Of a stretch of DNA of 64,000 nucleotides, positions 35,721 to 46,359 are shown piece after piece. The notes under the pieces were generated by a model. It was not told the origin of the DNA, did not search any database, and worked only from the letters and a program-made list of their open reading frames with translations. Each line of letters begins with the position of its first letter. Position 1 is the first letter of the stretch. Made by a program: the position numbers and the translations under genes. The stretch lies in the NCBI GenBank assembly GCA_949296575.1, contig CASFPE010000035.1:232282-296281 (forward strand). The letters run 5' to 3'. The DNA comes from an uncultured Bacteroides sp. GTDB lineage: Bacteria > Bacteroidota > Bacteroidia > Bacteroidales > Bacteroidaceae.

Positions 35721-36734
35721 ATGAACGAACAGACTTCATATACAGCAGCAGACTACAAGGCAGGGCAACCCAGATGGTGCCCCGGATGCGGCGACCATGC
35801 CTTCCTCAACTCCTTCCACAAAGCATTGGCAGAGTTGGGCGTGCCGCCCCACGAAATCGCCGTCATCTCCGGCATCGGATGCTCGTCGCGGTTGCCTTAT
35901 TACATGAACACCTACGGCATGCACACCATCCACGGACGGGCAGCCGCCATCGCCACCGGCGCAAAGGTGGCCAACCCGAACCTCACCATCTGGCAAATAT
36001 CCGGCGACGGCGACGGGCTGGCCATCGGGGGCAACCACTTCATCCACGCCGTGCGCCGCAACATCGACATCAACATGGTGCTGCTCAACAACCGCATCTA
36101 CGGCCTGACCAAAGGGCAGTATTCGCCTACCTCAGCACGCGGGTTCGTCAGCAAATCGTCGCCCTACGGCACGGTGGAAGACCCCTTCCGCCCGGCGGAA
36201 CTGACCTTCGGCGCACGGGGACGCTTCTTTGCCCGCTGCGTGGCTGTGGACGGCCCGGCATCCGTCGAGGTGCTGAAAGCCGCCGCCCGCCACAAAGGCA
36301 CCTCCGTGGTGGAGGTGCTGCAGAACTGCGTCATCTTCAACGACGGCACCCACGAGGCCGTGGCCACCAAGGAAGCCCGCGCCAAGAACGCCATCTACCT
36401 AGAACATGGCCAGCCGATGCTGTTCGGTCCCAACCGCGAGTTCGGCATCATGCAGGAAGGCTTCGGGCTGAAAGTGGTGAAGTTGGGCGAGAACGGCATC
36501 ACGGAGAAAGACATCCTCGTGCATGACGCCCACTGCATGGACAACACCCTGCAACTGAAGCTCGCCCTGATGGAAGGGCCGGACTTCCCCATCGCCCTCG
36601 GCGTGATACGCGACGTGGAAGCCCCCACCTACGACCAAGCCGTGGCCGAGCAGATACAGGAAGTGTCGGCCAAGAAGCCCTACCACAACTTCGCCGAACT
36701 GCTGATGACCAACGACACGTGGGAAGTGAAGTGA
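35721..36734 (+). CDS. korB: 2-oxoacid:ferredoxin oxidoreductase, beta subunit
   Basis: 337 residues. The TPP-binding beta subunit shows RWCPGCGDHAFL at 15-26, GIGCSSRLPYYMNTYGMHTIHGRA near 50-73 and the TPP motif GDGDGLAIGGNHFIHAVRRNID...LLNN near 95-122. It forms the catalytic site with KorA. No ferredoxin-like delta subunit gene is adjacent, as expected for two-subunit Kor enzymes that use a separate ferredoxin. It is followed by a very stable terminator shared with the convergent LRR gene. Confidence 0.93.
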   Translation: MNEQTSYTAADYKAGQPRWCPGCGDHAFLNSFHKALAELGVPPHEIAVISGIGCSSRLPYYMNTYGMHTIHGRAAAIATGAKVANPNLTIWQISGDGDGLAIGGNHFIHAVRRNIDINMVLLNNRIYGLTKGQYSPTSARGFVSKSSPYGTVEDPFRPAELTFGARGRFFARCVAVDGPASVEVLKAAARHKGTSVVEVLQNCVIFNDGTHEAVATKEARAKNAIYLEHGQPMLFGPNREFGIMQEGFGLKVVKLGENGITEKDILVHDAHCMDNTLQLKLALMEGPDFPIALGVIRDVEAPTYDQAVAEQIQEVSAKKPYHNFAELLMTNDTWEVK

Positions 36735-36756
36735 CCCGCTTCTGCCGGGACAAACA

Positions 36757-36794
36757 AACGGGGGGATGCGCCGTGTGCGGCGCATCCCCCCGTT
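36757..36794. terminator. Bidirectional terminator between korB and the LRR gene
   Basis: A perfect 16-bp stem with six G-C pairs in a row (36757-36772 with 36779-36794) and a six-base loop lies between the convergent stops. The T-rich 3' side is short (TTCCTTAT). Confidence 0.85.
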
Positions 36795-36813
36795 CCTTAT
36801 GCCAACCCGGAGG

Positions 36814-39456
36814 CTATCGGGCCACCTTCATCACTTGCCGCTGCCCTTCCGCTTCTACACATATTATATATATGCCGCGAGGCAAGCCCTCCAATATGAG
36901 CGAGGTGGCATCCGCAGCGTGCCGCACCTGTGCGCCGTCCTGCGCATATACCGTGATGTCGGCAGGAGCGGAAGCAGTGATGATGCCATTAGCATATCTG
37001 GCAAGGGATTCGCCCATTGCCATACTGCCAATGGATACCGGGGGCAAGTCGCTTTCAATATTCAGGAATAGCTTCCACCCTTCAACAGCGCGGTAACCGT
37101 CCACTGCATTGGCTGCCACGTGGAGCGTGGCGGTGGCATAAGTGTCTGCATCGAATGCACCCGTTTCTGCCACAGAAAATTGCCCATCACCACCATCCAG
37201 CATCACCGGCGGAACGAGGGCATGACAATACACATCGGCCAACGGGCAACTGTAGAAAGCACCCCAACCAATGCTTTGCAAGGTGGAGGGCAAGGTGACG
37301 CTTTGCAAGGATTCACACCAAGCAAAAGCCTCCTCACCGATGGCAGCGACCCCTTCCGGGATGCTGATGGACTCTAACGCTAAGCAGTCATAGAATGCAT
37401 AGTTACCGATGGCTTGCAGCCCGGCAGGCAAAGTGACGCGCTGCAAAGCTTCGCAATAATAAAAAGCTTGTTCCCCAATGCCAACAACGGGATAATCTGC
37501 ACCATTGATGGCTACGGTAGTGGGGACATCGGCGATGGTGATGCCTGCGTCAGAGCCAATAACCGTAGCACCCTCATCGCCTCCATATACCCCATAAATA
37601 ATGCCGTCTATCTGGATGCTGGTGTAGAACAACGCCCACAGCCTGCTGGCACGATAAGCAACCTCGGCTTCTTCCGGCACAATAAGAGTGGCTGCCTCAA
37701 AAGTGGACGCATCGAAAGTAAACCCTTCCATAGCAGGCGGGACAAGGGCTTGACAAGTAATGTCTGCCAACGCATCGCAACCCGAGAATGCCCAATTCCC
37801 GATGCTTGCCAAGGTGGAAGGCAGAGTGACGCTTTGCAATGCCGGGCAGGCATAGAAAGCATAGATGCCGATAGAAACCACGCCTTCAGGGAGCGTGACG
37901 CTTTGAAGGGATTCACACCGAGAGAAAGCATTGTCCCCAATGGCGGCCACGGCATAGTCCGTGCCATCGATGTTCACCGATGCGGGGATGGCCAAGTCCA
38001 CAGGTTCGCCCTCATAGCCCACAACGGCGGCCGTCATGCCTACCTCGTCAAAAGTATATACAAGGCCGTCCACAGTTGCCTCGCCAAAGAAGTCCATCCA
38101 TCCCGTTGCGGCTTGGTAAAGCGGCCGCGTCCCTTCCGGCACATGGAGCGTGGCCGTGGCGTAAGTAGTTCCATCGAATGCACTCCCTCCTTCCATCATC
38201 GGCGGGACGGCGGCAAGGCAGGTGACCTCCTCCAGCGGGCAATAAAGGAACACCATCCCACCCATGCTTTGCAAGGTGGAAGGGAGAACAATGCTTTTCA
38301 GTGCGCAACCCACGAAAGCACTGCCGCTGACTGTCTTCAAGCCTTCTGCAAAATGGACATCCGCCAACGACGCGCAGCCGTAGAAGGCACTGCTCATGGA
38401 GGACACCGTGGAAGGGATGTCAATGCTCGTCAGCGCACGGCACATGCCAAACGCCCGGATGTCGAGCGTCTCCAAGCCTTCCGGCAGGCTCACGCTGGTC
38501 AACAACGAGCAGCCATCGAAAGCACTCTGCCCAATGTACGTCACGCCCTCCGAGATAGTGGCGCTTACCAATGAGTGGCAGTACATGAAAGCCATCTCTC
38601 CAACGGATGTCACGGCATAGTCCGTGCCGTCGATGCTCACCGTGGCGGGAATAACCAAGTCCACGGGTTCGCCCGTGCAGCCAGTGACGGTGGCGGTCTG
38701 CGTGGCGGGGTCGGTGGCGTAGGTCAGTTCATATTGCGCGGCATTATCAAAGAAGTTCTTCCACCCCTCGGCGGCGCGGTAGGCATCTTCTGCCTCCGCA
38801 GGCACATGAAGCGTCACTTGCTTGTATGCCTCATCATCACCGAACAGCGTCCCGTTGATGACGGGCGGGGTCATGGCATTGCATGTGATGTCCGCCAGTG
38901 CCTGGCAACCAAAGAATACGCCATCATCCATGTTCTGCAAAGTGGAGGGCAGGGTGACGCTCTCCAGCGAACGGCACTGGCTGAACGTGTAGATGCCGAG
39001 CGTGGTGATGCCTTCGGGCACTACCATGCTTTGCAGCAACTCGCAAGAGGAGAAAGCCCGGTAGCCGATGGACGACAGGGAGGAAGGCAACTCAATAGCC
39101 TCTAAGGAAGTGCATAACGTGAACGCCCGGTTGCCGATGCTCTGCAACCCTTCCGGCAAGAAGATGCTTTGCAACGAAGCGCAGTTGTAGAACGCTTGGT
39201 CGCCGATGGCCGTGACGGGATAATCCGTGCCGTTGAAGTTCATCGTGCCGGGGACGACCACATCCACGGGTTCGCCCTCATGGCCGGTGACGGTGCCTGT
39301 CCACGTGACAGGGTATTTGCCGGGATAGAACGTGTAATTGAGCCCATCAAGGGTCAATGAGATGGGTCCGCTTCCTCCACCTCCACCGACCAAGTAGTGG
39401 TTGAAGTTTTCGTGCATATAATGGGATAGCCACTCGTTGCTGTGACCACATTCCAA
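36814..39456 (-). pseudogene. Leucine-rich repeat (BspA-type) surface protein with T9SS tail, 3' part of a frameshifted gene
   Basis: The open frame has 880 codons, but its first ~30 codons (down to about 39365) are an out-of-frame reading of the preceding coding segment, so this part does not start independently. From ISLTLDGLNYTF onward it contains BspA-like LRR_5 units of about 23 residues (pattern IGxxAFxxCxSLxSVxLPxGLxx) arranged in four blocks. Each block is separated by a beta segment and a repeated PAxAExxYRAAxGWxxFF unit. The final ~75 residues (SLARYANGIITA...ITVYAQDG...LPRGIYIICVEAEGQRQVMKV) form a T9SS sorting domain. BspA-like proteins are cell-surface adhesins or ligand binders. 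Without its signal peptide this part could not be exported, so the locus is either inactive, phase-variable or mis-sequenced by one base. Confidence 0.75.
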
Positions 39457-40256
39457 AGGCTCATTTTATACGAACCAAGCGGCACATCGCCTGCATGGTA
39501 ATACAATTCCACATCGATGGCCTGGCCTTGAGGCACGGTCGCCGTGGTATTGGCCCAAATGAACCCCTCCGTATTAAGCCCAGGCTCAACATCGCCGCTC
39601 CAGTCCTTGCCGGTGATGTTGCGCAGGCGGACGGTGCAGGTGCCTTGCCCTTGGATGATAGCAGACGGCGCGTCCTCGATGATGACCGGCAGCCACACCA
39701 TCGTGTTGTAGCCGCTGTATCCTGAGACATCGGTCGCAATCAGGTTCTGCATGTCCGAAGTGAAACCCAGCAGATAGCTGTCATAATAAGGCACATCGTC
39801 CTCTATCTGCCCTTGGAACGTCACTTGCTGCTGCCCGCCCTGCGCGATGCTGGCGGCGGCCGGCTGGGACTGGTGGTAAATGTAATACATGCCGTCCGAC
39901 TCATCATACCATAGCAGCAGCATGTAGAGGTCGCCCTCGAAGGCGCCGCCGCTGTTGGAGAAGGTGGCGGTCACCGTGTATGGTTCGCCGGGGCAGAAGT
40001 AATATTCCCACGATGGGATGACCCCCGCGCTCTCCACGAGGGCCAGCGCAGGGACTTCATCGGCCTGTGCGGCCACGCGCTGCGGCGCGGGCTTCGGCGT
40101 TTTCCACACGATGCGGGCATCCGGGACTATCTTGGCGGGAGTTCCCGGCTTCGCGGCCTGCGGGACGGGTTGCATGCGCTGCAATGCCTGCGCCTGTGCG
40201 CTGCCTGCCAGCACGAGGAGTGCCGCGCAGGCCAGTAAAAGTGTTCGTTTAATCAT
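39354..40256 (-). pseudogene. N-terminal part of the same secreted LRR protein (signal peptide and N-domain), ends at a frameshift
   Basis: 300 codons. The signal peptide MIKRTLLLACAALLVLAGSAQA is followed by a Pro/Ala-rich linker and a beta-rich domain (about 75-290, YYFCPGEPYTVTATFSNSGGAFEGDLYMLLLWYD...), resembling the extracellular accessory domains found in T9SS-exported proteins. The frame ends in TTTWSVEVEEADPSH and a stop at 39354, 103 bases inside the downstream LRR frame. If one C were added to the CCC at 39364-39366 (minus strand), translation would continue EADPISLTLDGL into the LRR region, giving one protein of about 1150 residues. A promoter is predicted at 40398-40428. Confidence 0.75.
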
Positions 40257-40397
40257 GACGTTGTGTTTTTATTTGTTAAACTTGAAATGAACTGTCCATC
40301 CCGCGATGCCGCCCGTGCCGGGGTGGCATTTCGTGAATCTTAAGGTTTGTTATGGTATTTCCGCACATTTATGCGTTTTAGTTGCTACCATGTTACG

Positions 40398-40428
40398 CAA
40401 ACATAAACATTCCTGACGAGATATGCAA
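40398..40428 (-). promoter_or_regulatory. Predicted promoter of the LRR surface-protein gene
   Basis: The minus strand has TATGTTTG (40398-40405) preceded after 19 bases by TTGC (40425-40428). The -7 fits TAnnTTTG and the -33 is partial. The leader would be about 135 bases. Confidence 0.5.
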
Positions 40429-40486
40429 GCATCCGGGGGAAATATTTGTGATGGAAATACCATTATCAAGAAGACGGCCACACCGT

Positions 40487-40716
40487 GCGCACGATGCCGG
40501 CAATCCATCGCGTTGTAAGGGCTGTTTACCATACGCAGGATGGTTGCCGCATGAAGCGCACCATGAACCTCCGATGACGCGCACCATGGTGCTGCCATGA
40601 AGCGCAAGGTGAACCCTTCATGACGCGCATCATGGGGTGTGGCTGTTGCGCTTCAGCAAGGGGTGCTGATGCGCATCATGGAGGGGTGCTGTTGCGCATC
40701 ATGATTTCACCCCCTC
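40487..40716. repeat. Degenerate 23-bp tandem repeat array, about ten units
   Basis: GCGCA or a close variant recurs at exactly 23-base steps: 40487, 40510, 40533, 40556, 40579, 40602, 40625, 40648, 40671 and 40694. Most units read GCGCAnnATG followed by a variable middle and end in ATGAA, ATGAC or CTGTT. Units are contiguous, with no unique spacers, and diverge from one another at many positions while the length stays fixed. The array lies upstream of the LRR-gene promoter, between it and the 138-codon membrane-protein gene. Confidence 0.8.
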
Positions 40717-40874
40717 CACAAGGGCCTGTGGGGCATGTTTTGGAAGATGCCCTAAAGGGCAAGGTGACGAGTTGACAAGTTAACAAGGAGACAAGGCAAC
40801 GACACGGCGGGCTTCCTCCAGAACCGTCCGCCGCAAAAAACTGTACTACATTATTACCAACAGAAGCGCAACGC
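40717..40874. other. Spacer with GTTGACAAG-type direct repeats
   Basis: No gene is seen. Around 40768-40800 the sequence repeats GTTGACAAG, GTTAACAAG and GGAGACAAGG; similar runs follow recO at 60270-60297. The composition is close to the flanks. Confidence 0.4.
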
Positions 40875-41291
40875 TCATGCGCCGGGAGGCAGCGTGCCGC
40901 CCTCTTGCAGGACAGCCTCCCCCTCGCGGCGCAGCCACACCTCGCCGCCCCCCGCCGGGAGGTTGAAAAACGACGTGCGGCCCGTCCGCGCGTCCTCCAC
41001 GAACAGCACGCACTCGTCCGCCAGGCGCGGCGCCTCAAAGCGGAAGGAGTCCGCCGGCACCGTGCCGCAGAACACCAGGCTGTCGTTCACATGCACCCGC
41101 AGGGAATCGCCCGCGAAGCCCCGCGACAGGCACACCGCGTAACGCTCCGCATACGTGTGCCCCTCCGCCGCCCGCCGCTGCAGCCGGTAGCTGGAGTAAA
41201 GGAAAATCACAATCACAAGAATCACGGCAAAGGCCAGGATGCCGTTGCCCACCATAAACTGCTTGTTGATGTTCAAATGGTTTTTCTTCAT
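40875..41291 (-). CDS. Conserved hypothetical protein with one transmembrane helix
   Basis: 138 residues. A basic N-terminus (MKKNHLNINKQFMVGN) leads into one membrane helix (about 17-34, LAFAVILVIVIFLYSSY). The remaining ~100 residues are predicted outside the cytoplasm and contain the segment AAEGHTYAERYAVCLSRGFAGDSLRVHVNDSLVF, a conserved-looking small beta-rich domain. I recognise the type as a Bacteroidales membrane protein lying divergent from rimP, but no function is known to me. The 3' half is much more GC-rich than the 5' half. A minus-strand -7 candidate, TAGTTTTG, lies at 41320-41327. Confidence 0.7.
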   Translation of the reverse strand: MKKNHLNINKQFMVGNGILAFAVILVIVIFLYSSYRLQRRAAEGHTYAERYAVCLSRGFAGDSLRVHVNDSLVFCGTVPADSFRFEAPRLADECVLFVEDARTGRTSFFNLPAGGGEVWLRREGEAVLQEGGTLPPGA

Positions 41292-41346
41292 CGTACTGTC
41301 AAATTAAACCCACAGGCGACAAAACTAATAAAAAGTACACGAATAT

Positions 41347-41377
41347 TTTGCACAGGCAAAGTATTATTGTATCTTTG
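41347..41377 (+). promoter_or_regulatory. Promoter of the rimP-nusA-infB operon
   Basis: TTTG (41347-41350), exactly 19 bases, then TATCTTTG (41370-41377). It is a full consensus match 63 bases before the rimP ATG. Confidence 0.85.
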
Positions 41378-41439
41378 CAGCCGAAATGGATGAACGGTGA
41401 GGGGCGATGAAGCCCCTTTTTTATTCATAACTGCAATAC

Positions 41440-41907
41440 ATGATAGAAAAAAACTTTATTACCAACATCGTAGAAGAATGGCTGAAAGGCAAGGACTACT
41501 TCTTAGTAGACGTAGGCATCGACCCCGGCAACAAGGTCACCATCGAAATCGACCATGCCGAAGGCGTGTGGATTGAAGACTGCGTGGACCTGAGCCGGTT
41601 CATCGAATCAAAGCTCGACCGCGACAAAGAGGACTTCGAACTGGAAGTAGGCTCTGCCGGCATCGGGCAGCCTTTCAAAGTGACCCAGCAATACTACATC
41701 CACATCGGCAACGAGGTGGAAACGATGACCAACCAAGGAGAAAAGCTCACAGGCGTGCTGAAGGATGCCGACGAAGCCCGCTTCACCATCACCGTCAAGA
41801 AGAAAATCCGCCCCGAAGGCAGCAAGCGCCCCAAAATAGTGGACGAAGACATCACCCTCAATTACCAAGACGTAAAATACACTAAATATCTAATCAACTT
41901 CAAATAG
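41440..41907 (+). CDS. rimP: Ribosome maturation factor RimP
   Basis: 155 residues, normal for RimP. The N-terminal domain contains YFLVDVGIDPGNKVTIEIDHAEGVWIEDCVDLSRFIESKLDRDKEDFELEVGSAGIGQPFKV, the family core, and the C-terminal SH3-like domain ends in NYQDVKYTKYLINFK. RimP assists assembly of the 30S subunit. It is the first gene of the classical rimP-nusA-infB operon and starts 63 bases after a consensus promoter. The nusA ATG follows after five bases. Confidence 0.96.
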   Translation: MIEKNFITNIVEEWLKGKDYFLVDVGIDPGNKVTIEIDHAEGVWIEDCVDLSRFIESKLDRDKEDFELEVGSAGIGQPFKVTQQYYIHIGNEVETMTNQGEKLTGVLKDADEARFTITVKKKIRPEGSKRPKIVDEDITLNYQDVKYTKYLINFK

Positions 41908-41912
41908 CAATT

Positions 41913-43172
41913 ATGGCCAAAAAAGAAGATACAATCAGCCTGGTCGACACGTTCGCCGAATTCAAGGAACTGAAGAACATCGACAAGACAACCATGGTAA
42001 GCGTGCTGGAAGAATCATTCCGCAGCGTGATCGCCAAGATGTTCGGCACAGACGAGAACTATGATGTCATCGTCAACCCGGACAAGGGCGACTTCGAGAT
42101 ATGGAGGAACCGGAAAGTCGTGGCCGACGACGAACTGGCCAACCCCAACATGGAAATCAGCTTGAGCGAAGCAAGGAAAATCGACGCTTCCTACGAAATC
42201 GGCGAAGAAGTGACCGACGAAGTCATTTTCTCCAACTTCGGCAGGCGGGCCATCCTCAACTTGCGGCAGACCTTGTCCTCGAAAATACTGGAACTCGAAA
42301 AAGACAGCCTCTACAACAAATACATCGACAAAGTAGGCACCATCGTCAACGCGGAAGTCTACCAAATATGGAAAAAAGAAACCCTCCTGCTCGACGACGA
42401 AGGCAACGAACTGCTCTTGCCCAAGACCGAACAGATACCCAGCGACTTCTACCGCAAGGGAGAAACCGCACGAGCCGTCGTTGCACGCGTGGAAAACCAG
42501 AACAACAATCCCAAAATCATCCTGTCGCGCACTTCGCCCGTATTTCTGCAAAGGCTCTTCGAACAAGAAGTGCCGGAAATCAATGACGGGCTAATCACCA
42601 TCAAGAAGATAGCGCGCATTCCCGGCGAAAGGGCAAAAATAGCCGTCGAATCCTACGATGACCGAATTGACCCTGTTGGCGCATGCGTCGGCGTGAAAGG
42701 TTCCCGCATCCACGGCATTGTGCGCGAATTGAGGAATGAGAACATCGATGTCATCAACTACACTTCGAATATCCAACTGTTCATCCAACGCTCATTAAGC
42801 CCGGCCAAGATATCGTCGATACGCCTGAACGAAGCGGAACGCAAAGCGGAAGTATTCCTGAAACCGGAAGAAGTGTCGCTCGCCATCGGCAAGAACGGAA
42901 TGAACATCAAACTGGCAAGCATGCTCACCGAATATACCATCGACGTGTTCCGCGAAATCAAGGAAGGAGAAGAAGACGACGAAGACATCTACTTGGATGA
43001 ATTCAAAGATGAAATAGACGAATGGGTCATCAACGCCATCAAAAGCATCGGAATAGACACCGCAAAAGGCGTTTTGAACGCTCCCCGTGAGATGATTATA
43101 GAAAAGGCTGATTTAGAGGAAGACACGGTAGATGATGTGATACGTATCCTGAACGCTGAATTTGAAGAATAG
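41913..43172 (+). CDS. nusA: Transcription termination/antitermination protein NusA
   Basis: 419 residues. The N-terminal RNA-polymerase-binding domain covers about 1-130, the S1 domain about 135-205 (VGTIVNAEVYQIWKKETLLL), KH1 about 215-290 (GERAKIAVESYDDRIDPVGACVGVKGSRIHGIVREL) and KH2 about 300-350 (VSLAIGKNGMNIKLASMLT). The remaining acidic C-terminal part is short compared with the E. coli protein, which has two extra acidic repeats, as usual outside Proteobacteria. It controls pausing, termination and antitermination. Second gene of the rimP operon. Confidence 0.97.
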   Translation: MAKKEDTISLVDTFAEFKELKNIDKTTMVSVLEESFRSVIAKMFGTDENYDVIVNPDKGDFEIWRNRKVVADDELANPNMEISLSEARKIDASYEIGEEVTDEVIFSNFGRRAILNLRQTLSSKILELEKDSLYNKYIDKVGTIVNAEVYQIWKKETLLLDDEGNELLLPKTEQIPSDFYRKGETARAVVARVENQNNNPKIILSRTSPVFLQRLFEQEVPEINDGLITIKKIARIPGERAKIAVESYDDRIDPVGACVGVKGSRIHGIVRELRNENIDVINYTSNIQLFIQRSLSPAKISSIRLNEAERKAEVFLKPEEVSLAIGKNGMNIKLASMLTEYTIDVFREIKEGEEDDEDIYLDEFKDEIDEWVINAIKSIGIDTAKGVLNAPREMIIEKADLEEDTVDDVIRILNAEFEE

Positions 43173-43239
43173 CAACAAGCCAACGGCATCTTCTTCCTTT
43201 CTTCTGTTTTTATATTCTTCAACCATTTAAATATACAAT

Positions 43240-46200
43240 ATGACAATAAGGCTAAATAAAGTTACAAGAGATTTAAATGTAGGAATAACGACGGTTGTTG
43301 AGTTCTTGCAAAAAAAGGGGCATGCCATCGAGGCAAGCCCTAACACGAAAATAACGGAAGAACAATATGCCCTGCTGGTGAAAGAATTCAGCAAGGACAA
43401 GAACTTGCGCATCGAGTCAGAAAAGTTCATCCAAGAACGCCAGAACAAAGACAGGAACAAAGCCTCCGTATCCATCGAAGAATATGACGAAAAGAAAAAA
43501 GAGAATGGCGCAAAAGCGGAAGACAATACTATCAAAACCATTATACCAGAAGACTCACGACCCAAACTCAAGCCTATAGGAAAAATTGATTTGGACAGTC
43601 TTAATAAAAGGCAATCAAAGCCCGTACAAAACGCACAAGGAGCTAACAACAAAAATGAAGAAAAGGATACAAAAAGCAATGCAACAGAAACAATTACCAC
43701 ACACAAGCCAAAAGAGGTAGAAAAAACTACGACACAAGGCAAGCAAGCAGGAACTGCCGCAGCAGAACAAGAACCTACTGCAACCTTGCCACATAGCGAT
43801 GCCTCAATGGTTGTCGAAGAACCGGCATCATCAGAGGAAGCAGAAAAAAGCCAAGACACCGAATATTCAAATAGCAACCACCCGGATGGCATCAAAACTG
43901 AGAATGAACAAACAAACTCCCAACTGGAATCCGGCCAAACAGACAATACAAAGGAAGAAAAAAATGAGGACGTATATAAGATACACGCCACGCCACTCGT
44001 TTCTAAAATTAACGTAATCGGCCAGATTGACCTTGACGCATTAAACCAATCAACACGCCCCAAAAGGAAGAGCAAAGAAGAAAAGAAAAAAGAACGAGAG
44101 GAAAAAGACAAGCTTAGGCAAGAACAAAAGAAACAAATAAAAGATGCCATCATCAAAGAAATCCGGAAAGGTGATGAGAAGAAGGATAAAGGCAATGAAA
44201 ACACTGATGCTGACAACAGCAAAAAGAGAAAAAAAAGGAACCGCATCAATAAAGAAAAAATAGACATCAACAGCGTAAACGGCACCAATGCGCCTCATCC
44301 CGCATACAACAACGAAAAACGAGCTTCAGGCAACAACCAAGGGAACAAAAACAATGCCCGGTTCAAAAAGCCGCAGCCAAGAATTGAAGTAAACGATGAG
44401 GATGTTGCTAAACAAGTAAAAGAGACCCTAGCAAGGCTTACAACAAAAGGCAAAAACAAAGCTGCAAAATACCGAAAAGAAAAACGCGAGACAGCCCTCA
44501 ACCGCCAACATGAGTTAGAAAGCAAAGAAATAGCAGAAAGCAAGACATTGAAGCTCACTGAATTTGTCACCGCTAATGAGTTGGCCAGCATGATGGACAT
44601 CTCCGTAAACCAAGTTATTAGCACATGTATGAGCATCGGCATCATGGTCTCCATCAACCAAAGGCTAGATGCCGAAACAATCAACTTGGTGGCTGAAGAA
44701 TTCGGCTTTAAGACCGAATATGTAAGTGCCGATGTAGCCGAAGCTATAACAGAAGAGAAAGACAATCCTGAAGACCTACAACCACGCGCTCCTATCGTCA
44801 CTGTAATGGGACACGTAGACCACGGAAAAACATCTCTATTAGACTATATACGTAAAGCAAACGTCATTGCTGGCGAAGCCGGAGGAATAACCCAACACAT
44901 AGGAGCTTATAATGTCACATTAGAAAATGGACGGCACATCACTTTCCTAGACACTCCCGGGCATGAAGCCTTCACAGCCATGCGCGCACGAGGTGCAAAA
45001 GTAACTGACATAGCCATCATCATTGTTGCAGCAGACGACAACGTGATGCCGCAAACCAAAGAAGCAATCAACCATGCCATGGCGGCAGGAGTTCCCATCG
45101 TGTTTGCAATCAACAAAATTGACAAGCCCACAGCCAATCCCGATAAGATAAAAGAAGAACTGGCAAATATGAATTTCTTGATAGAAGAGTGGGGAGGAAA
45201 ATACCAATCACAAGATATCTCTGCCAAGAAAGGAACCGGAGTAGCCGAACTAATGGAGAAAGTCTTATTAGAAGCGGACCTGCTGGAGTTAAAAGCCAAT
45301 CCCAACCGACATGCGACAGGCTCAATCATTGAATCCACATTGGATAAAGGAAGAGGATATGTGGCCACAGTACTGGTTTCAAACGGCACCTTAAAAATGG
45401 GCGATATCGTGTTAGCTGGAACAAACTACGGCAAAATTAAAGCAATGTTCAATGAACGCAACCAGCGAATTAAAGAAGCAGGACCTTCAGAACCAGCTTT
45501 GATATTAGGATTAAATGGAGCGCCTACCGCAGGCGACACATTCCATGTCATAGAAAGCGAACAAGAAGCAAGAGAAATTGCAAACAGACGGGAACAATTG
45601 CAGCGTGAGCAAGGACTACGAACCCAAAAACTGCTGACATTGGATGAAGTAGGACGACGCATCGCTTTAGGACATTTCCAAGAATTGAATATAATCGTAA
45701 AAGGCGATGTGGATGGTTCTATAGAAGCATTAAGCGATTCGTTAATCAAATTATCAACAGAACAAATACAAGTTAATGTAATCCACAAAGCAGTCGGACA
45801 AATATCAGAATCTGATGTGACCTTGGCCGCAGCTTCTGATGCCATTATCATTGGATTCCAAGTACGCCCCTCTGCTGCCGCACGCAAATTTGCAGAACAA
45901 GAAGGTGTAGATATACACATTTATTCCATCATATACGATGCAATTGAAGAAGTAAAAGCAGCTATGGAAGGCATGTTGGCTCCTGAAGTGAAAGAAGAAG
46001 TTACTGCCACAATTGAGGTACGTGAAACTTTCCACATCTCAAAAGTAGGAACAGTAGCCGGTGCCATGGTCAGAGAAGGAAAAGTCAAACGTACAGACAA
46101 GGCCCGACTAATACGAGATGGCATCGTTATCTTCACAGGAAATATCAATGCTTTGAAGCGTTTTAAAGATGATGTCAAAGAAGTTGCAACCAACTTTGAA

Positions 46201-46290
46201 TGTGGCATCAGCCTGCAAGGATACAATGACATAAAAGTCGGCGACATTATTGAAACATTCCAAGAAGTAGAAGTTAAACAAACGTTATAA
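43240..46290 (+). CDS. infB: Translation initiation factor IF-2
   Basis: 1016 residues. Residues 1-50 form the IF2_N-like module ([19 protein letters not shown]). About 60-410 is a long, low-complexity Lys/Glu/Asn/Thr-rich linker; a second IF2_N module lies near 440-490 ([17 protein letters not shown]). The GTPase domain has G1 GHVDHGKT at 524-531, DTPGHEAF (G3) and NKID (G4), followed by domains II, III and IV to the C-terminus. It positions fMet-tRNA on the 30S subunit and promotes subunit joining. The linker is markedly A-rich compared with nusA just upstream. Third gene of the operon, ending at a hairpin terminator. Confidence 0.97.
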   Translation: MTIRLNKVTRDLNVGITTVVEFLQKKGHAIEASPNTKITEEQYALLVKEFSKDKNLRIESEKFIQERQNKDRNKASVSIEEYDEKKKENGAKAEDNTIKTIIPEDSRPKLKPIGKIDLDSLNKRQSKPVQNAQGANNKNEEKDTKSNATETITTHKPKEVEKTTTQGKQAGTAAAEQEPTATLPHSDASMVVEEPASSEEAEKSQDTEYSNSNHPDGIKTENEQTNSQLESGQTDNTKEEKNEDVYKIHATPLVSKINVIGQIDLDALNQSTRPKRKSKEEKKKEREEKDKLRQEQKKQIKDAIIKEIRKGDEKKDKGNENTDADNSKKRKKRNRINKEKIDINSVNGTNAPHPAYNNEKRASGNNQGNKNNARFKKPQPRIEVNDEDVAKQVKETLARLTTKGKNKAAKYRKEKRETALNRQHELESKEIAESKTLKLTEFVTANELASMMDISVNQVISTCMSIGIMVSINQRLDAETINLVAEEFGFKTEYVSADVAEAITEEKDNPEDLQPRAPIVTVMGHVDHGKTSLLDYIRKANVIAGEAGGITQHIGAYNVTLENGRHITFLDTPGHEAFTAMRARGAKVTDIAIIIVAADDNVMPQTKEAINHAMAAGVPIVFAINKIDKPTANPDKIKEELANMNFLIEEWGGKYQSQDISAKKGTGVAELMEKVLLEADLLELKANPNRHATGSIIESTLDKGRGYVATVLVSNGTLKMGDIVLAGTNYGKIKAMFNERNQRIKEAGPSEPALILGLNGAPTAGDTFHVIESEQEAREIANRREQLQREQGLRTQKLLTLDEVGRRIALGHFQELNIIVKGDVDGSIEALSDSLIKLSTEQIQVNVIHKAVGQISESDVTLAAASDAIIIGFQVRPSAAARKFAEQEGVDIHIYSIIYDAIEEVKAAMEGMLAPEVKEEVTATIEVRETFHISKVGTVAGAMVREGKVKRTDKARLIRDGIVIFTGNINALKRFKDDVKEVATNFECGISLQGYNDIKVGDIIETFQEVEVKQTL

Positions 46291-46302
46291 TTAACGTGCT
46301 GC

Positions 46303-46349
46303 AAAAGCGAGAAGATAAACTATCCTACAGTTTTTATCTTTTCGCTTTT
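46303..46349 (+). terminator. Hairpin terminator between infB and cvpA
   Basis: Arms 46303-46319 and 46333-46349 pair over 17 positions with one G-U, around a 13-base loop; the right arm ends in TTTT. It lies 12 bases after the infB stop and would end or attenuate the rimP-nusA-infB transcript before cvpA and the suf genes. Confidence 0.8.
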
Positions 46350-46359
46350 CAAACAGAAG

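Noticed and set aside
40487..40716. CRISPR array reading of the 23-bp repeats
   Set aside because: Units are contiguous, with no unique spacers, and the repeat itself is poorly conserved; no cas genes are present.
43500..44460. A foreign or degenerate insertion inside infB
   Set aside because: The A-rich, low-complexity stretch stays in frame and is the normal variable linker between the IF2_N modules and the GTPase domain.
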